Assembly (NCBI GenBank): GCA_011523635.1
Contig: WTGI01000036.1
Span: forward strand, 1 to 42,435
From: Acidimicrobiia bacterium
Lineage (GTDB): Bacteria; Actinomycetota; Acidimicrobiia; Spongiisociales; Spongiisociaceae
Direction: 5' to 3'
Length of the DNA: 42,435 nt
In this document: positions 14,746 through 23,374 of the stretch, in pieces
How positions within the stretch are numbered: the stretch's first letter is position 1
Layout: every line of letters begins with the position of its first letter
Notes under the pieces: generated by a model
Database searches by the model: none
What the model was told of the DNA's origin: nothing
What the model saw: the letters and a program-made list of their open reading frames with translations, nothing else
Translations under genes and position numbers: made by a program

Positions 14746-15164
14746 GACGACAGCAGCCGCTCACGCCGCCGGGTCTGGCGCCGAACCTCTTCGGCTGCAC
14801 GCTCATCTGCCTCGATCAGCGCATCGATCTCCTCCGGAAACGACGCGTAGAAGTCCGCCGCCAGCAACACCGATGCTGTGGTCAGGCCGGTTTCGGCGAC
14901 AAGGTTCTCGACACGGTCCATCCCCCGGCCCGGCGCGGCGGCAAGGTCTCGTACCACCTCCCACACGTCGGGGCCGCCGACCAGGGCAGCGCGCCGGCCC
15001 AGGGAACCGCTGCGGTAGACGATGCCCGGAAAGCAGCGCGTCTTCAGGCCTTCGTCAAGCAAGGACGAGACCAGTTGCGTGATCGAGGCGCCCACAGAGC
15101 GACTCTCGGCCTCGATGCGCTCGAGTAGTTCCTCGGGAAGACGGAACGACGTTGGTCGTGGCAC
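14742..15164 (-). CDS. Ribbon-helix-helix antitoxin partner of DUF5615
   Basis: The 140-aa protein begins MPRPTSFRLPEELLERIEAE, a CopG-type ribbon-helix-helix. It is followed by a segment resembling DUF433 in its last part (GMDRVENLVAETGLTTASVLLAADFYASF, where residues fit the G-x-s-x-e-x-v-l pattern) and a charged C-terminus. A GTG start at 15164 has AAGGTGAG upstream. TATACT at 15199-15194 (minus strand) is a likely -10 box. The fused RHH plus DUF433-like layout suits DNA binding and toxin neutralisation. Next to it lies the first hsdR fragment. Confidence 0.75.
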   Translation of the reverse strand: MPRPTSFRLPEELLERIEAESRSVGASITQLVSSLLDEGLKTRCFPGIVYRSGSLGRRAALVGGPDVWEVVRDLAAAPGRGMDRVENLVAETGLTTASVLLAADFYASFPEEIDALIEADERAAEEVRRQTRRRERLLSS

Positions 15165-15249
15165 AACTCACCTTCGTAGTTTGCTCGCGCTACAGTATAC
15201 TACACCAGGTCTAGGCTGGCGCGTCCGCTCCCCAGATTGCGTCCCGTGG

Positions 15250-15507
15250 CTGGCTGCCTGCGGCTGGGTGGTTCAGGACTACAAGCACGCGGCGGTGGCT
15301 GCCGCCCCGGGCGTGGCGGTGCGAGAGGCGCCCACCGGTGCGGGACCTGCCGACTACGGGTGCTGTTCGTGGACGGGCAGGGCACGACGCTGACCGGCGT
15401 CGCGAGTCCCAGAACCGAAATACCAGACCGCGTATCGGGGCGAACTGCCTGCGTTCCTCGTCGATGGCACGCTCCCGTTCGGGTATGAATCCACGGGGGC
15501 GGAAACC
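15250..15507 (+). pseudogene. hsdR 5'-fragment b (degenerate)
   Basis: Translation contains CGWVVQDYKHAAVAAAPGVA then VREAPTGAGPADY, matching residues about 22-54 of the intact HsdR (CGWEVQDYRHAAVAAAPGVA). After a short deletion and frame shifts it matches the HsdR segment around LPAFLVDGALPFGYEST. DNA similarity to hsdR is roughly four fifths, so it derives from a diverged relative rather than a recent copy. The leader and first 20 codons are missing. It separates the RHH/DUF5615 cassette from the Gabija-like cassette. Confidence 0.8.
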
Positions 15508-15602
15508 GCAAGACGTAGTAGCAGAGCATGTCCATCTGGTAGCTGCGGTAGGGCTTGACTTGCCGTTACTATGTGAGGCGGTCAGCAAGAAAGAGCGACA
15601 GA

Positions 15603-16614
15603 ATGGGCGCCATGGCCGATACGAAGGCTGTTGCTGGCAATTCCAAGGATCAGCCTCGTGACTTCGCGCCTCTCTACCTGAGTTCCGTACGGATCCGCAA
15701 CTTTCGAGGGATCGCCGAGTGTCGGATCGAGTTCGATGACGACCTGACCGTGCTGGCAGGACCGAACAACGTCGGAAAGTCACGGGTAATGAGGGCCTTG
15801 GCTCTTGCCCTCGGCGCGGCCCCAGCCAGTCGGGATGACTTCACCGTTCGGGAGGAACTCGAACCCGGTGTCGGAAGCAAGTCCAAGGTCTCTGCGGTTG
15901 CTTCGAACCGACGCAGGTCGCGTCCGGGTGATCGACCTGCACGTAACCGACGACGAGGCATCCGACCGCGCCCGGCGACCGAGTCTGCACCTTGCGGAGA
16001 TGGAGAAGATCCGCAGGACAGTGGAGCGACCCTTCGGCGAACTGGTCTTTGCGTCCGCCGTGGTCTTGGGTGACGGCGCTACGGAACGCGCGCTCATTCC
16101 TCCCCTGGCCCGACATTGTTATGGCTACAGGGCGCACGGGCTCTGCGTCGTCGACCCGGGGAGCATGGGTACCGACCTGGCCGCAGCGGTTGTGAAGTTC
16201 GCCAACTTGGTAGGTCTTCCCTGGTTGCTGTTCGCGGACTCCGATGGGCCGGGGAGACGAGCAGCCGAAACTCTCGTCCGCGACCACGGCCAAGACGCCA
16301 CAGACCACATCGTCTGGGTAAGCAGACCGGGCGACGGCGGGAGGGAGGAAGCCACCGAAGGCATGATGCTGGATTCTCATCCCGACCTGTGCCGAGCGGC
16401 ATGTCAGGAGTTGGGCTACGACGGTTCAGCGGGCAAGGGTTCGCTGTTGAAGTTCATGAAAGGCCATAAGGGGGCCATTGGCAGTATCTTGGCAACGGAG
16501 TTGATCAGCCGGCATCCGTGGCAGACCGCCTCGGCGCGATGGCCGGTCCCGCTCACGGAACTCATGGACCGGCTGGACAGCATCCTACCGAGGGGAGCTC
16601 ACAAAGATGGCTGA
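15603..16614 (+). pseudogene. OLD-family nuclease (GajA-like) with internal deletion
   Basis: The ATPase half starts at ATG 15603: YLSSVRIRNFRGIAECRIEF, then Walker A GPNNVGKS. It breaks up after GSKSKV near 15890. A second frame, entered by about 15925, carries the TOPRIM half: GELVFASAVVLGDGATERAL, FADSDGPG with the DxD pair, and a Lys-rich GKGSLLKFMKGHKGAI. The Walker B and signature region of the ABC-type ATPase, some 250 residues, is missing, so the protein cannot be complete. The first catalytic Glu of the usual VEGxTE is Asp here. The stop overlaps the start of the UvrD helicase, the normal GajA-GajB arrangement of Gabija systems. Confidence 0.75.
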
Positions 16615-18379
16615 GTTCCGCCTGACCGCCAGACAGGAGCAAGCGGTTGGCAGCCGAGCGCGTGCGCTCACCGTCGTCGCAGGAGCGGGAACGGGCAAGA
16701 CCGAGGTCGTGGCGAGGCGGATCGAGCGCATTCTCGCGCAGTCGCCGCTCGAAGAGTTCAGAGTCCTGGCTCTCTCGTACACGGTCCGAGCCGCTGACGG
16801 CCTGAAGGATCGGCTCGCAAGCCGCCTTGGAGGACTCCACCGTCGGGTAGACGCCGACACGATCCACGGCTTCGCGCTTAGTGTCGTCCGGCACCATGGG
16901 ACTCTGGTCGGGCTTCCGCTGGAGCCTGAGATCCTCAGCCGAGACGAAGACCGCCGCGAACTCCTGTCGGCGTGGCTCAGGCGAGGGGGCTACAGGGAGC
17001 CGTCCGACCCCGCAAAGACGTTCCGCGAGTTGGACCTGGACCGAGCTCGGGGTAACGAGACCCGTCGCACAGAGACCTGGCGGCGCGTTCTGGCCGAGGC
17101 CGGAGCGCTGGACTACCAGGCGATGCTCGACCGGGCCGCCGAGGTGCTCTCGCTGAGGGGCATCCGCCGGATCTATGGGGCGCTGTACGAGCACGTCGTC
17201 GTCGACGAGGCCCAGAATCTGACCAGGTCGCAGTACAGGCTCCTCACATCGCTCATAGGCCCTCCAGGCGGCGACCACGTCGCTGCCACGCTCGTGGGCG
17301 ACGAGCGGCAGTCGATTGTCGGCTTCGCCGGGGCTGACCACACGCTGATGGGAGTCTTCGAGCGACAATACGGTGCTGAGCGAATCGAGTTGGGCGCCAA
17401 CTTCCGATCCGCCCAACGCATCGACCGCGTCGCTCGGAGGGTCGCGTCCGCTTTGAGCCTTCCATTGGACATGCCCCGCGGCCGTTATGCAGCTCGCGGC
17501 GAATTGCGGCTAGCCGAGTTCGACTCAGAGGCCGACGAGGGAACAGGCGTCGCGTCATGGATTGAGAAGCAACTCGCATGCGGACTCCCGAAGGATGCTG
17601 TCTCGCGGGATGAGGCCACCTCGGTCGCACCCGAGCAGATTGCTGTCCTTGGTCGCTCAGCTGCAGCATTGATTCCCTCGCGCGACGCGCTCGACAAGTT
17701 GGGAATCCCGCACGCCTCGGCCAGCACCCCGGATGCGTGGGTAACAAGCCCGCCCGCACAGGCGGTCTTGGAGTTCATCGGCTTCAAGAGCGCGCCTGAC
17801 CATATCTCCATCCGCCGTAGCCTGTCACGTCTCTGCGGCAGGGATCCTGATGAGAAGTGGACCGATGTGTCGGCGTTGTTCCTCCGGTGCGCCGACCCCG
17901 ACTTGGCCGAACTCGCCCGGATAGGAACGGTCGCCACTCCTGAGGAGCTAGTTGCCGCGCTGCGCCACCTCGACATCAGCGATCCGGATTGGTGGGACGA
18001 CAGAGCGCAGATCAAGGATTCATGGACGTCGTTCGTCGACCGAACCCCGGTCGGCTCGCAGTCCTTCGCCGAGTTCAAGCATCACATCGCCAGATGCCAG
18101 CGAGGTGACCCGCTCGATCCCGGCGTGCGCTTGTTGACCGTGCACAAGTCACAGGGACGCGAGTTCAGGAGCGTCGCGGTGGTGGCTTGCAACGAGGGTC
18201 GGTTTCCCGACTTTCGAGCCAACACCCCAGAAGCGGAAGAGGCAGAACGGCGCACCTTCTATGTGGCTGTCTCAAGACCGTCTCGATCCTTGCTCCTCAC
18301 CCGCGCCCGCGTGCGGAGAACCTGGTACAGAACTCTCCCCACGAGCCCGTCACCCTTCTTGGAGTGGGCGCGAGATTAG
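16607..18379 (+). CDS. UvrD/Rep-type superfamily 1 helicase (GajB-like)
   Basis: This 590-aa protein carries the full set of SF1A helicase motifs: Q-like LTARQEQAV (6-14), Walker A GAGTGKT (26-32), Walker B DEAQ near 199-202, GDERQSI, TVHKSQGREF near 510-519 and FYVAVSRPSRSLLLTR near 550-565. GajB of Gabija is a UvrD-like helicase paired with the OLD nuclease GajA, and the 8-bp overlap with the upstream OLD gene supports the match. Here the partner is disrupted while the helicase is intact, so it may be orphaned or acquiring another use. About 100 aa longer than typical GajB. Confidence 0.85.
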   Translation: MAEFRLTARQEQAVGSRARALTVVAGAGTGKTEVVARRIERILAQSPLEEFRVLALSYTVRAADGLKDRLASRLGGLHRRVDADTIHGFALSVVRHHGTLVGLPLEPEILSRDEDRRELLSAWLRRGGYREPSDPAKTFRELDLDRARGNETRRTETWRRVLAEAGALDYQAMLDRAAEVLSLRGIRRIYGALYEHVVVDEAQNLTRSQYRLLTSLIGPPGGDHVAATLVGDERQSIVGFAGADHTLMGVFERQYGAERIELGANFRSAQRIDRVARRVASALSLPLDMPRGRYAARGELRLAEFDSEADEGTGVASWIEKQLACGLPKDAVSRDEATSVAPEQIAVLGRSAAALIPSRDALDKLGIPHASASTPDAWVTSPPAQAVLEFIGFKSAPDHISIRRSLSRLCGRDPDEKWTDVSALFLRCADPDLAELARIGTVATPEELVAALRHLDISDPDWWDDRAQIKDSWTSFVDRTPVGSQSFAEFKHHIARCQRGDPLDPGVRLLTVHKSQGREFRSVAVVACNEGRFPDFRANTPEAEEAERRTFYVAVSRPSRSLLLTRARVRRTWYRTLPTSPSPFLEWARD

Positions 18380-18415
18380 CCCCGATCGTTCACGTATCCG
18401 GTGTCACAGGGTGGG

Positions 18416-18605
18416 TGTACCCTCAATCGCGATGAGCGCGATCATCTTCCCTGTCGACTCGGGGCGATCCGGTGCTGGATTACGTCAAGCCTGAGCACCG
18501 GGCACGCATCCGCATCGATGCGGCGCTGGCCGCCTCCGGCGGGGAGGTCCAGAACTACCGGCGCGTGGTGGTGGCCGCCGCCCCATGTGGGGCGGTCTGC
18601 AGAAC
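18416..18605 (+). pseudogene. hsdR leader and 5'-fragment c
   Basis: Bases 18416-18474 repeat the hsdR leader almost exactly up to the GTG start. The frame then reads VLDYVKPEHRARIRIDAALA with GGEVQNYRR, matching the first 35-40 residues of HsdR, before diverging at about 18605. From there on the sequence belongs to the convergent hicB-like gene. It is a truncated duplicate of the hsdR 5' end with its leader, ending exactly where the HicAB cassette begins. Confidence 0.88.
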
Positions 18606-18788
18606 GTCAGGCGGTTCGCTCACCAACTGGACATCCAATTCTTCAAGGACGCCCTGACATCCGGCCCATTCGTGGATCATTTTCATCAGATCCGGCAGGT
18701 GGCCAGCCCCACCTGTGAAGCCTAGGTCGTCCTCGGCCCACCACGTGGTTCCCTCTTGCCGGTTCAGGTATACCCGTACCGTGTGCAT
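18555..18788 (-). CDS. HicB-like antitoxin with atypical tail
   Basis: The 77-aa protein MHTVRVYLNRQEGTTWWAED continues LGFTGGAGHLPDLMKMIHEW, the partial RNase H-like fold typical of small HicB/DUF1902 antitoxins. AGGAGGAGG precedes the ATG and its A overlaps the TGA of hicA (TGATG). The last 16 residues (about TAPHGAAATTTRR) are encoded on the strand opposite hsdR-fragment c, so the natural C-terminus was probably replaced when the cassette joined that fragment. The usual DNA-binding C-terminal domain of longer HicB proteins is absent. Confidence 0.75.
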   Translation of the reverse strand: MHTVRVYLNRQEGTTWWAEDDLGFTGGAGHLPDLMKMIHEWAGCQGVLEELDVQLVSEPPDVLQTAPHGAAATTTRR

Positions 18789-19057
18789 CAGGTTCCTCCT
18801 CCTGCGGTGCGCTTGCCCCACAATAGACGTGCCACCTCTTCATCGGTCAGGCCCGCACGCTGAACCAACATGTGTCGAAGAGCGCGCGGCGGAACCTCGG
18901 TGCCGCCGTGGAAGGCGAATCCGATTGGTCGCCGACCCGGGGACACCAGCTTCCGATGCGAGCCCCGCTGCCGCTCGGTCTCGTAGCCGATCCTCTCCAG
19001 CAGTCTCAACACCTGGCGCGCCTTGAGCGCGGGATAACGACTTGCCGGAATTGCCAT
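18788..19057 (-). CDS. hicA: HicA mRNA interferase toxin
   Basis: The 89-aa protein has the double-stranded RNA-binding-like HicA fold: ALKARQVLRLLERIGYETER, then RQRGSHRKLVSPG with the catalytic GSH-x5 motif, and VPPRALRHMLVQRAGLTDEEV. HicA cleaves mRNA and is neutralised by HicB. It is slightly longer than the 60-80 aa norm because of extra residues at both ends. The gene starts at ATG 19057 directly at the expected transcription start of a consensus promoter, so the mRNA is likely leaderless. Order toxin then antitoxin is standard for hicAB. Confidence 0.88.
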   Translation of the reverse strand: MAIPASRYPALKARQVLRLLERIGYETERQRGSHRKLVSPGRRPIGFAFHGGTEVPPRALRHMLVQRAGLTDEEVARLLWGKRTAGGGT

Positions 19058-19092
19058 CGGCTCAACGTACCTACAGTTGGCATCGTTGACAA
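19057..19092 (-). promoter_or_regulatory. Promoter of hicAB, leaderless geometry
   Basis: On the minus strand TTGTCA (19092-19087) and TACGTT (19069-19064) are 17 bp apart. Seven bases after the -10 box lies the A of the hicA ATG at 19057. Confidence 0.6.
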
Positions 19093-19191
19093 TCCTAAGT
19101 CTAGCGTAGTAGCTGCTTCACACTATTTTAGGTTGACATGGCAGCATCCTGAACCCGCTCATCCCGACATCCGCTTGCGTCACAGGCCGGG

Positions 19192-19250
19192 TGTACCCTC
19201 AATCGCGATGAGCGCGACTCACTTCCCTGTCGACTCGGGGCGATCCGGTG
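19192..19250 (+). repeat. hsdR leader, copy d (in front of intact hsdR)
   Basis: This is a 59-bp leader from TGTACCCTC to the GTG start codon of hsdR, matching copies a (13207-13266) and c (18416-18474). Similarity reaches some 10-15 bp further upstream (gtcacagg). The conservation over non-coding DNA suggests promoter and translation-initiation function, or the recombination point of the cassettes. Confidence 0.8.
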
Positions 19251-22061
19251 CTGGATTACGTCAAGCCTGAGGACCGGGCCCGCATCCACATCGACGAGAG
19301 CCTGGCCGCTTGTGGCTGGGAGGTCCAGGACTACCGGCACGCGGCTGTAGCAGCCGCTCCGGGCGTGGCGGTCCGCGAGGCCCCAACCGAAGCCGGACCG
19401 GCCGACTACGTGCTGTTCGTGGACGGACAAGCGGTGGGCGTCATCGAGGCCAAGAAGGAGGGTCTACCGCTGACCGGTGTCGAGTCCCAGACCCGCAAGT
19501 ACCAGACCTCGTATCCAGGCTCGCTACCTGCGTTCCTCGTCGATGGCGCTCTGCCTTTTGGGTACGAGTCCACCGGGATGGAGACCCGCTTCACCTCGGG
19601 CCTCGATCCGGTTCCCACCTCGCGCAGGGTGTTTTCCTTCCACCGACCCGAGACGCTGGGACGCTGGCAGAACGACTACGCGGACGGAATCGGGGTGTCC
19701 GGGATCCGCGGTGGGCTGCACTTGCTGCCCGATCTCGACGACCGGGGCCTGTGGCCCGCGCAGGCGAAGGCGATCCGCAACCTGGAGGAGTCGCTGCGTG
19801 ACAACCGGCCCCGCGCGCTGATCCAGATGGCCACCGGCGCCGGCAAGACCTTCACCGCGGTGAACGTCTCCTACCGGCTCCTGCGTCATACGGCCGCCCG
19901 GAGGGTGCTGTTCCTGGTGGACCGGGCCAACCTAGGCCGCCAGACCATCCGCGAGTTCGAGGGTTTCGACACTCCCGACGACGGGCGCAAGTTCACCGAG
20001 CTGTACAACGCCCGGATGCTGGACTCGTCGGAGTTCGACATCGCCGGCGAGCAGGCCACCAAGGTCCACGTCTCGACCATCCAGCGTCTCTACTCCATCC
20101 TGCGAGGCGATCCGATCGACCAGGATCTCGACGAGAAGACCGGCTTCGAGACCGCCCCGACGGGTCCGGTCGAGGTTGCCTACAACGAGAAGCTGCCCAT
20201 CGAGTCGTATGACTGCATAATCGTCGATGAGTGCCACCGTTCCATCTACGGGGTATGGCGGCAGGTGCTGGAGTACTTCGACGCCTTCCTCATCGGCCTC
20301 ACCGCCACACCGGGCAAGCAGACCTTCGGCTTCTTCAACCAGAACCTGGTCATGGAATACGGCCACGAGCAGGCGGTGGCCGACCGGGTGAACGTCGACT
20401 TCGACGTGTTCCGCATCCGCACCGAGGTCAGCGAGGCGGGCGGAACAGTGCAGGCCGGCTTCGTGACCGAGTTCCGGGACCGGGAGACCCGCGAGCAGCG
20501 CTTCGAGCAGATCGATGAGGACATCGACTACACCGCCGCCCAACTGGACCGCAAGGTAGTGGCCCCCGACCAGATCCGTACGGTGATCCGCACCCTCCGG
20601 GACTCGATGCCCGAGATGTTTCCCGACCGCGTGCTACGTGAGGACGGGCGGCTCGAGCATATCCCCAAGACGCTCATCTTCGCCAAGACCGACAGCCACG
20701 CCGACGACATCGTCCAGATCGTCCGCGAGGAGTTCGGCCTCGGCAACCTCGGCGCGGTGAAGATCACCTACACGGCCGGGCTCTCCGGCCACAAACCGGA
20801 AACGCTGCTGCAGAGCTTCCGCACCAGCTACGAGACCCGCATCGCGGTCACCGTGGACATGATCGCCACCGGCACCGACGTCAAGCCCATCGAGTGCGTG
20901 GTGTTCATGCGCATGGTCCGAAGCCGCAATTTCTTCGAGCAGATGAAGGGTCGAGGAGTACGGGTGATGCCTGCCGGAGACCTGCAGATCGTCACTCCAG
21001 ACGCCCACGCCAAGGAGAAGTTCGTCCTGGTGGATGCCGTGGGCGTGACCGACACCGGCCTTCACGACACCGTCCCGCTCGAACGCAAGCCCGGCGTAGG
21101 GTTCGACCGCCTACTCAACCTGATCGGCCTCGGGGACACCAGCGAAGACGTGATCTCCTCGGCAGCCGCCCGCCTGGCCCGGCTCGACAAGCGCATCACC
21201 CATGCCGACCGTTCCGAAGTGGAGGAAATCGCGGGCATGAGCCTCGGAGAGATCGCGAGCCTCATGGTCGACGCCCTCAACCCGGACCGCCATCACGCCG
21301 AAGCGCAAGCCGCGGCAGGTGGCGAAGAACCCGATGAGGCACAGATCTCCGCCGCCCGTAAGCAGCTGGTCAAACATGCTGTCCAGCCCTTGGCAGGCAA
21401 CCCGAAGCTTCGTGAGAAGCTGATCGAGGTACGGCGCAGCTACGAACAGATCATCGACACGGCCACCAAGGATCAAGTGATCTCGGGCGAGTTCTCCAGA
21501 GACGCCACCGACCGGGCTAGGAGCACGGTCGAGTCGTTCCGGCAATTCATCGAGAACCACCGCGACGAGATCAATGCTCTGGACATCCTCTACCGCCAGC
21601 CATATGGCACCAGGCTCACCTACGCCGATATCAAACAGCTGGCTAACGCCATCGCAAGGCCGCCCCGAGCCTGGACCCCCGATGTGCTGTGGCGGGCCTA
21701 CGAAGTGCTCGACGCCTCGAAGGTGCGCGGGTCAGGGCCGAGGGTGAACACAGATCTGGTCAGCCTGGTCCGCTACGCGCTGGATACATCCGACGAACTG
21801 ATCGCCTACTCCGACCTGGTGAACGAGCGGTTCGAGGCTTGGCTGGCGCAGCAGGCCAGCCCGAAACACACCTTCGATGACAGCCAGCTTGCCTACTTGC
21901 GGCTCATCAAGGACCACGTAGTTGCCAACCTTTCGGTGGTACCTAGAGATCTCATGGAAACTCCCTTCAGTACCCACGGTGGCCTCGGTCGGGCCCGCCA
22001 ACTCTTCGGCACAGACCTCGAAACTCTCCTCACAGAACTGACGCGAGCGCTGGCCGCATGA
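19248..22061 (+). CDS. hsdR: Type I restriction enzyme R subunit
   Basis: The 937-aa HsdR has an N-terminal PD-(D/E)XK nuclease (D53 in ADYVLFVDG, E67-x-K69 in GVIEAKK). The superfamily 2 translocase follows: Walker A MATGAGKTFTA near 195, DECHRSI near 327, SAT-like LTATPGKQT, and MIATGTDVKPIE with RSRNFFEQMKGRGVR for motifs V and VI. A C-terminal helical domain of about 250 residues docks to the methylase. It uses ATP to pump DNA and cuts unmodified DNA far from the recognition site. The GTG start at 19248 is fixed by the conserved leader. The stop overlaps hsdS by ATGA. Intact, normal size. Confidence 0.95.
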   Translation: MLDYVKPEDRARIHIDESLAACGWEVQDYRHAAVAAAPGVAVREAPTEAGPADYVLFVDGQAVGVIEAKKEGLPLTGVESQTRKYQTSYPGSLPAFLVDGALPFGYESTGMETRFTSGLDPVPTSRRVFSFHRPETLGRWQNDYADGIGVSGIRGGLHLLPDLDDRGLWPAQAKAIRNLEESLRDNRPRALIQMATGAGKTFTAVNVSYRLLRHTAARRVLFLVDRANLGRQTIREFEGFDTPDDGRKFTELYNARMLDSSEFDIAGEQATKVHVSTIQRLYSILRGDPIDQDLDEKTGFETAPTGPVEVAYNEKLPIESYDCIIVDECHRSIYGVWRQVLEYFDAFLIGLTATPGKQTFGFFNQNLVMEYGHEQAVADRVNVDFDVFRIRTEVSEAGGTVQAGFVTEFRDRETREQRFEQIDEDIDYTAAQLDRKVVAPDQIRTVIRTLRDSMPEMFPDRVLREDGRLEHIPKTLIFAKTDSHADDIVQIVREEFGLGNLGAVKITYTAGLSGHKPETLLQSFRTSYETRIAVTVDMIATGTDVKPIECVVFMRMVRSRNFFEQMKGRGVRVMPAGDLQIVTPDAHAKEKFVLVDAVGVTDTGLHDTVPLERKPGVGFDRLLNLIGLGDTSEDVISSAAARLARLDKRITHADRSEVEEIAGMSLGEIASLMVDALNPDRHHAEAQAAAGGEEPDEAQISAARKQLVKHAVQPLAGNPKLREKLIEVRRSYEQIIDTATKDQVISGEFSRDATDRARSTVESFRQFIENHRDEINALDILYRQPYGTRLTYADIKQLANAIARPPRAWTPDVLWRAYEVLDASKVRGSGPRVNTDLVSLVRYALDTSDELIAYSDLVNERFEAWLAQQASPKHTFDDSQLAYLRLIKDHVVANLSVVPRDLMETPFSTHGGLGRARQLFGTDLETLLTELTRALAA

Positions 22062-23374
22062 ACGAGCCACTCCCCGAAGGGTGGGCTAGGACGACGGTCG
22101 GAGGTATTTGTCTTCCGGTCGAAAAGGCCGATCCGCGATGGTCACCTGACCTCGAGTTCGAGTACATAGACATTGGGGGAGTTGATAGACGTACGGGCAG
22201 GATCATCCGAACGAAGTCCATTCGAGGCGCCGAGGCACCTTCCCGAGCCCGCCAACTCGTGAGAACTGGTGACACCGTGCTCTCTACAGTCAGGGTTTAC
22301 CTGGCGAAAATCGCTATTGTCCCGGCCAGACTTGACAACGCCATCGCGTCTACCGGTTTCTCCGTGCTACGTCCGGCCGTTGGCATCCATCCGATGTTCC
22401 TTATGTTCCAAACGCTGAGCGACGAATTCTTGGCCCTCCTTGACAGCAAGCAGACGGGAACAAGCTATCCCGCTGTCCGCGATCGAGACGTGCGAAAGAT
22501 GCCGTTGCGCATCGCACCGTCGTATGAGCAGGAGCGAATCGTCCAACGGATCGAGGACATATTCACTCGCCTGAATGCCGTCGAGATGACCCTGAAGTGC
22601 CTGATCAACAGGCTGAGGCTGTTGCGCTCCGCTGTTCTCGCCGACGCTTTTTGTGCTGACCGTGACCTGCCACCGGACTGGATAAGCATGACAGTAGGCG
22701 ATGTAGCCGAGGTTCAACTCGGTCGTCAACGTTCGCCAAAACACCACACGGGAAAACAATTGCGTCCTTACCTCCGAGCTGCCAACGTGACTTGGGACGG
22801 TATCTCCCTTGACGATGTAAAGGAGATGAACTTCGATGACAGGGAGTTCGAACGATACCGACTTGAACCACATGACCTCCTACTCAACGAAGCATCAGGG
22901 ACGCCCAGCGAGGTAGGAAAACCCGCTATCTGGGGTGGTGAGATAAAGGATTGCTGCTTCCAAAACACCCTCCTCCGATTACGTCCGCAGGGTCTCGATC
23001 TGGACTACCTGTATTGGTACTGCTACTTCTCAGCTTCGACAGGACGGTTCGGGGAAGCTAGCCGCGGTGTCAATATACGGCATCTCGGGAAGCGAGGACT
23101 GTCCCGGTTCCCCATCCCGGTAGCTCCACATGGCGAACAGAGCCGGATTGCCGACGATATCAGTAATCAGTTCCACAATATCCGGTTGCTGCGAGAATCG
23201 ATTGAGGATGCTCAGAACCGAGTTGCCGCGTTGCGTCGGTCAGTGCTGGCCGAGGCCTTCGCCGGGCGGTTGGTTCCACAAGATCCCGAAGACGAGCCGG
23301 CTTCGGTCTTACTCGAACGCATAGCCGCCTTCCGGCCGACCATGCCCAGACGTCGGAGAAAGGCCCGTGCATGA
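22058..23374 (+). CDS. hsdS: Type I restriction enzyme specificity subunit
   Basis: The 438-aa HsdS has two target-recognition domains, each followed by a conserved coiled coil. TRD1 runs from GWARTTVGGIC to SYEQERIVQRIEDIF, with the helix NAVEMTLKCLINRLRLLRSA. TRD2 runs from DWISMTVGDVAEVQLGRQ to HGEQSRIADDISNQF, and the final helix ends in RRSVLAEAFAGRLV. Each domain reads half of the bipartite target. DNA in the TRDs, especially 22690-22980, is visibly more A/T-rich than hsdR or hsdM, as expected for horizontally shuffled recognition domains. Overlaps both neighbours by 4 bp. Confidence 0.93.
   Translation: MNEPLPEGWARTTVGGICLPVEKADPRWSPDLEFEYIDIGGVDRRTGRIIRTKSIRGAEAPSRARQLVRTGDTVLSTVRVYLAKIAIVPARLDNAIASTGFSVLRPAVGIHPMFLMFQTLSDEFLALLDSKQTGTSYPAVRDRDVRKMPLRIAPSYEQERIVQRIEDIFTRLNAVEMTLKCLINRLRLLRSAVLADAFCADRDLPPDWISMTVGDVAEVQLGRQRSPKHHTGKQLRPYLRAANVTWDGISLDDVKEMNFDDREFERYRLEPHDLLLNEASGTPSEVGKPAIWGGEIKDCCFQNTLLRLRPQGLDLDYLYWYCYFSASTGRFGEASRGVNIRHLGKRGLSRFPIPVAPHGEQSRIADDISNQFHNIRLLRESIEDAQNRVAALRRSVLAEAFAGRLVPQDPEDEPASVLLERIAAFRPTMPRRRRKARA

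Noticed and set aside
15555-15602. Upstream extension of the OLD-family gene (16 codons before 15603)
   Set aside because: A ribosome-site-like AAGAAAGAG precedes ATG 15603 and family similarity starts well after it.
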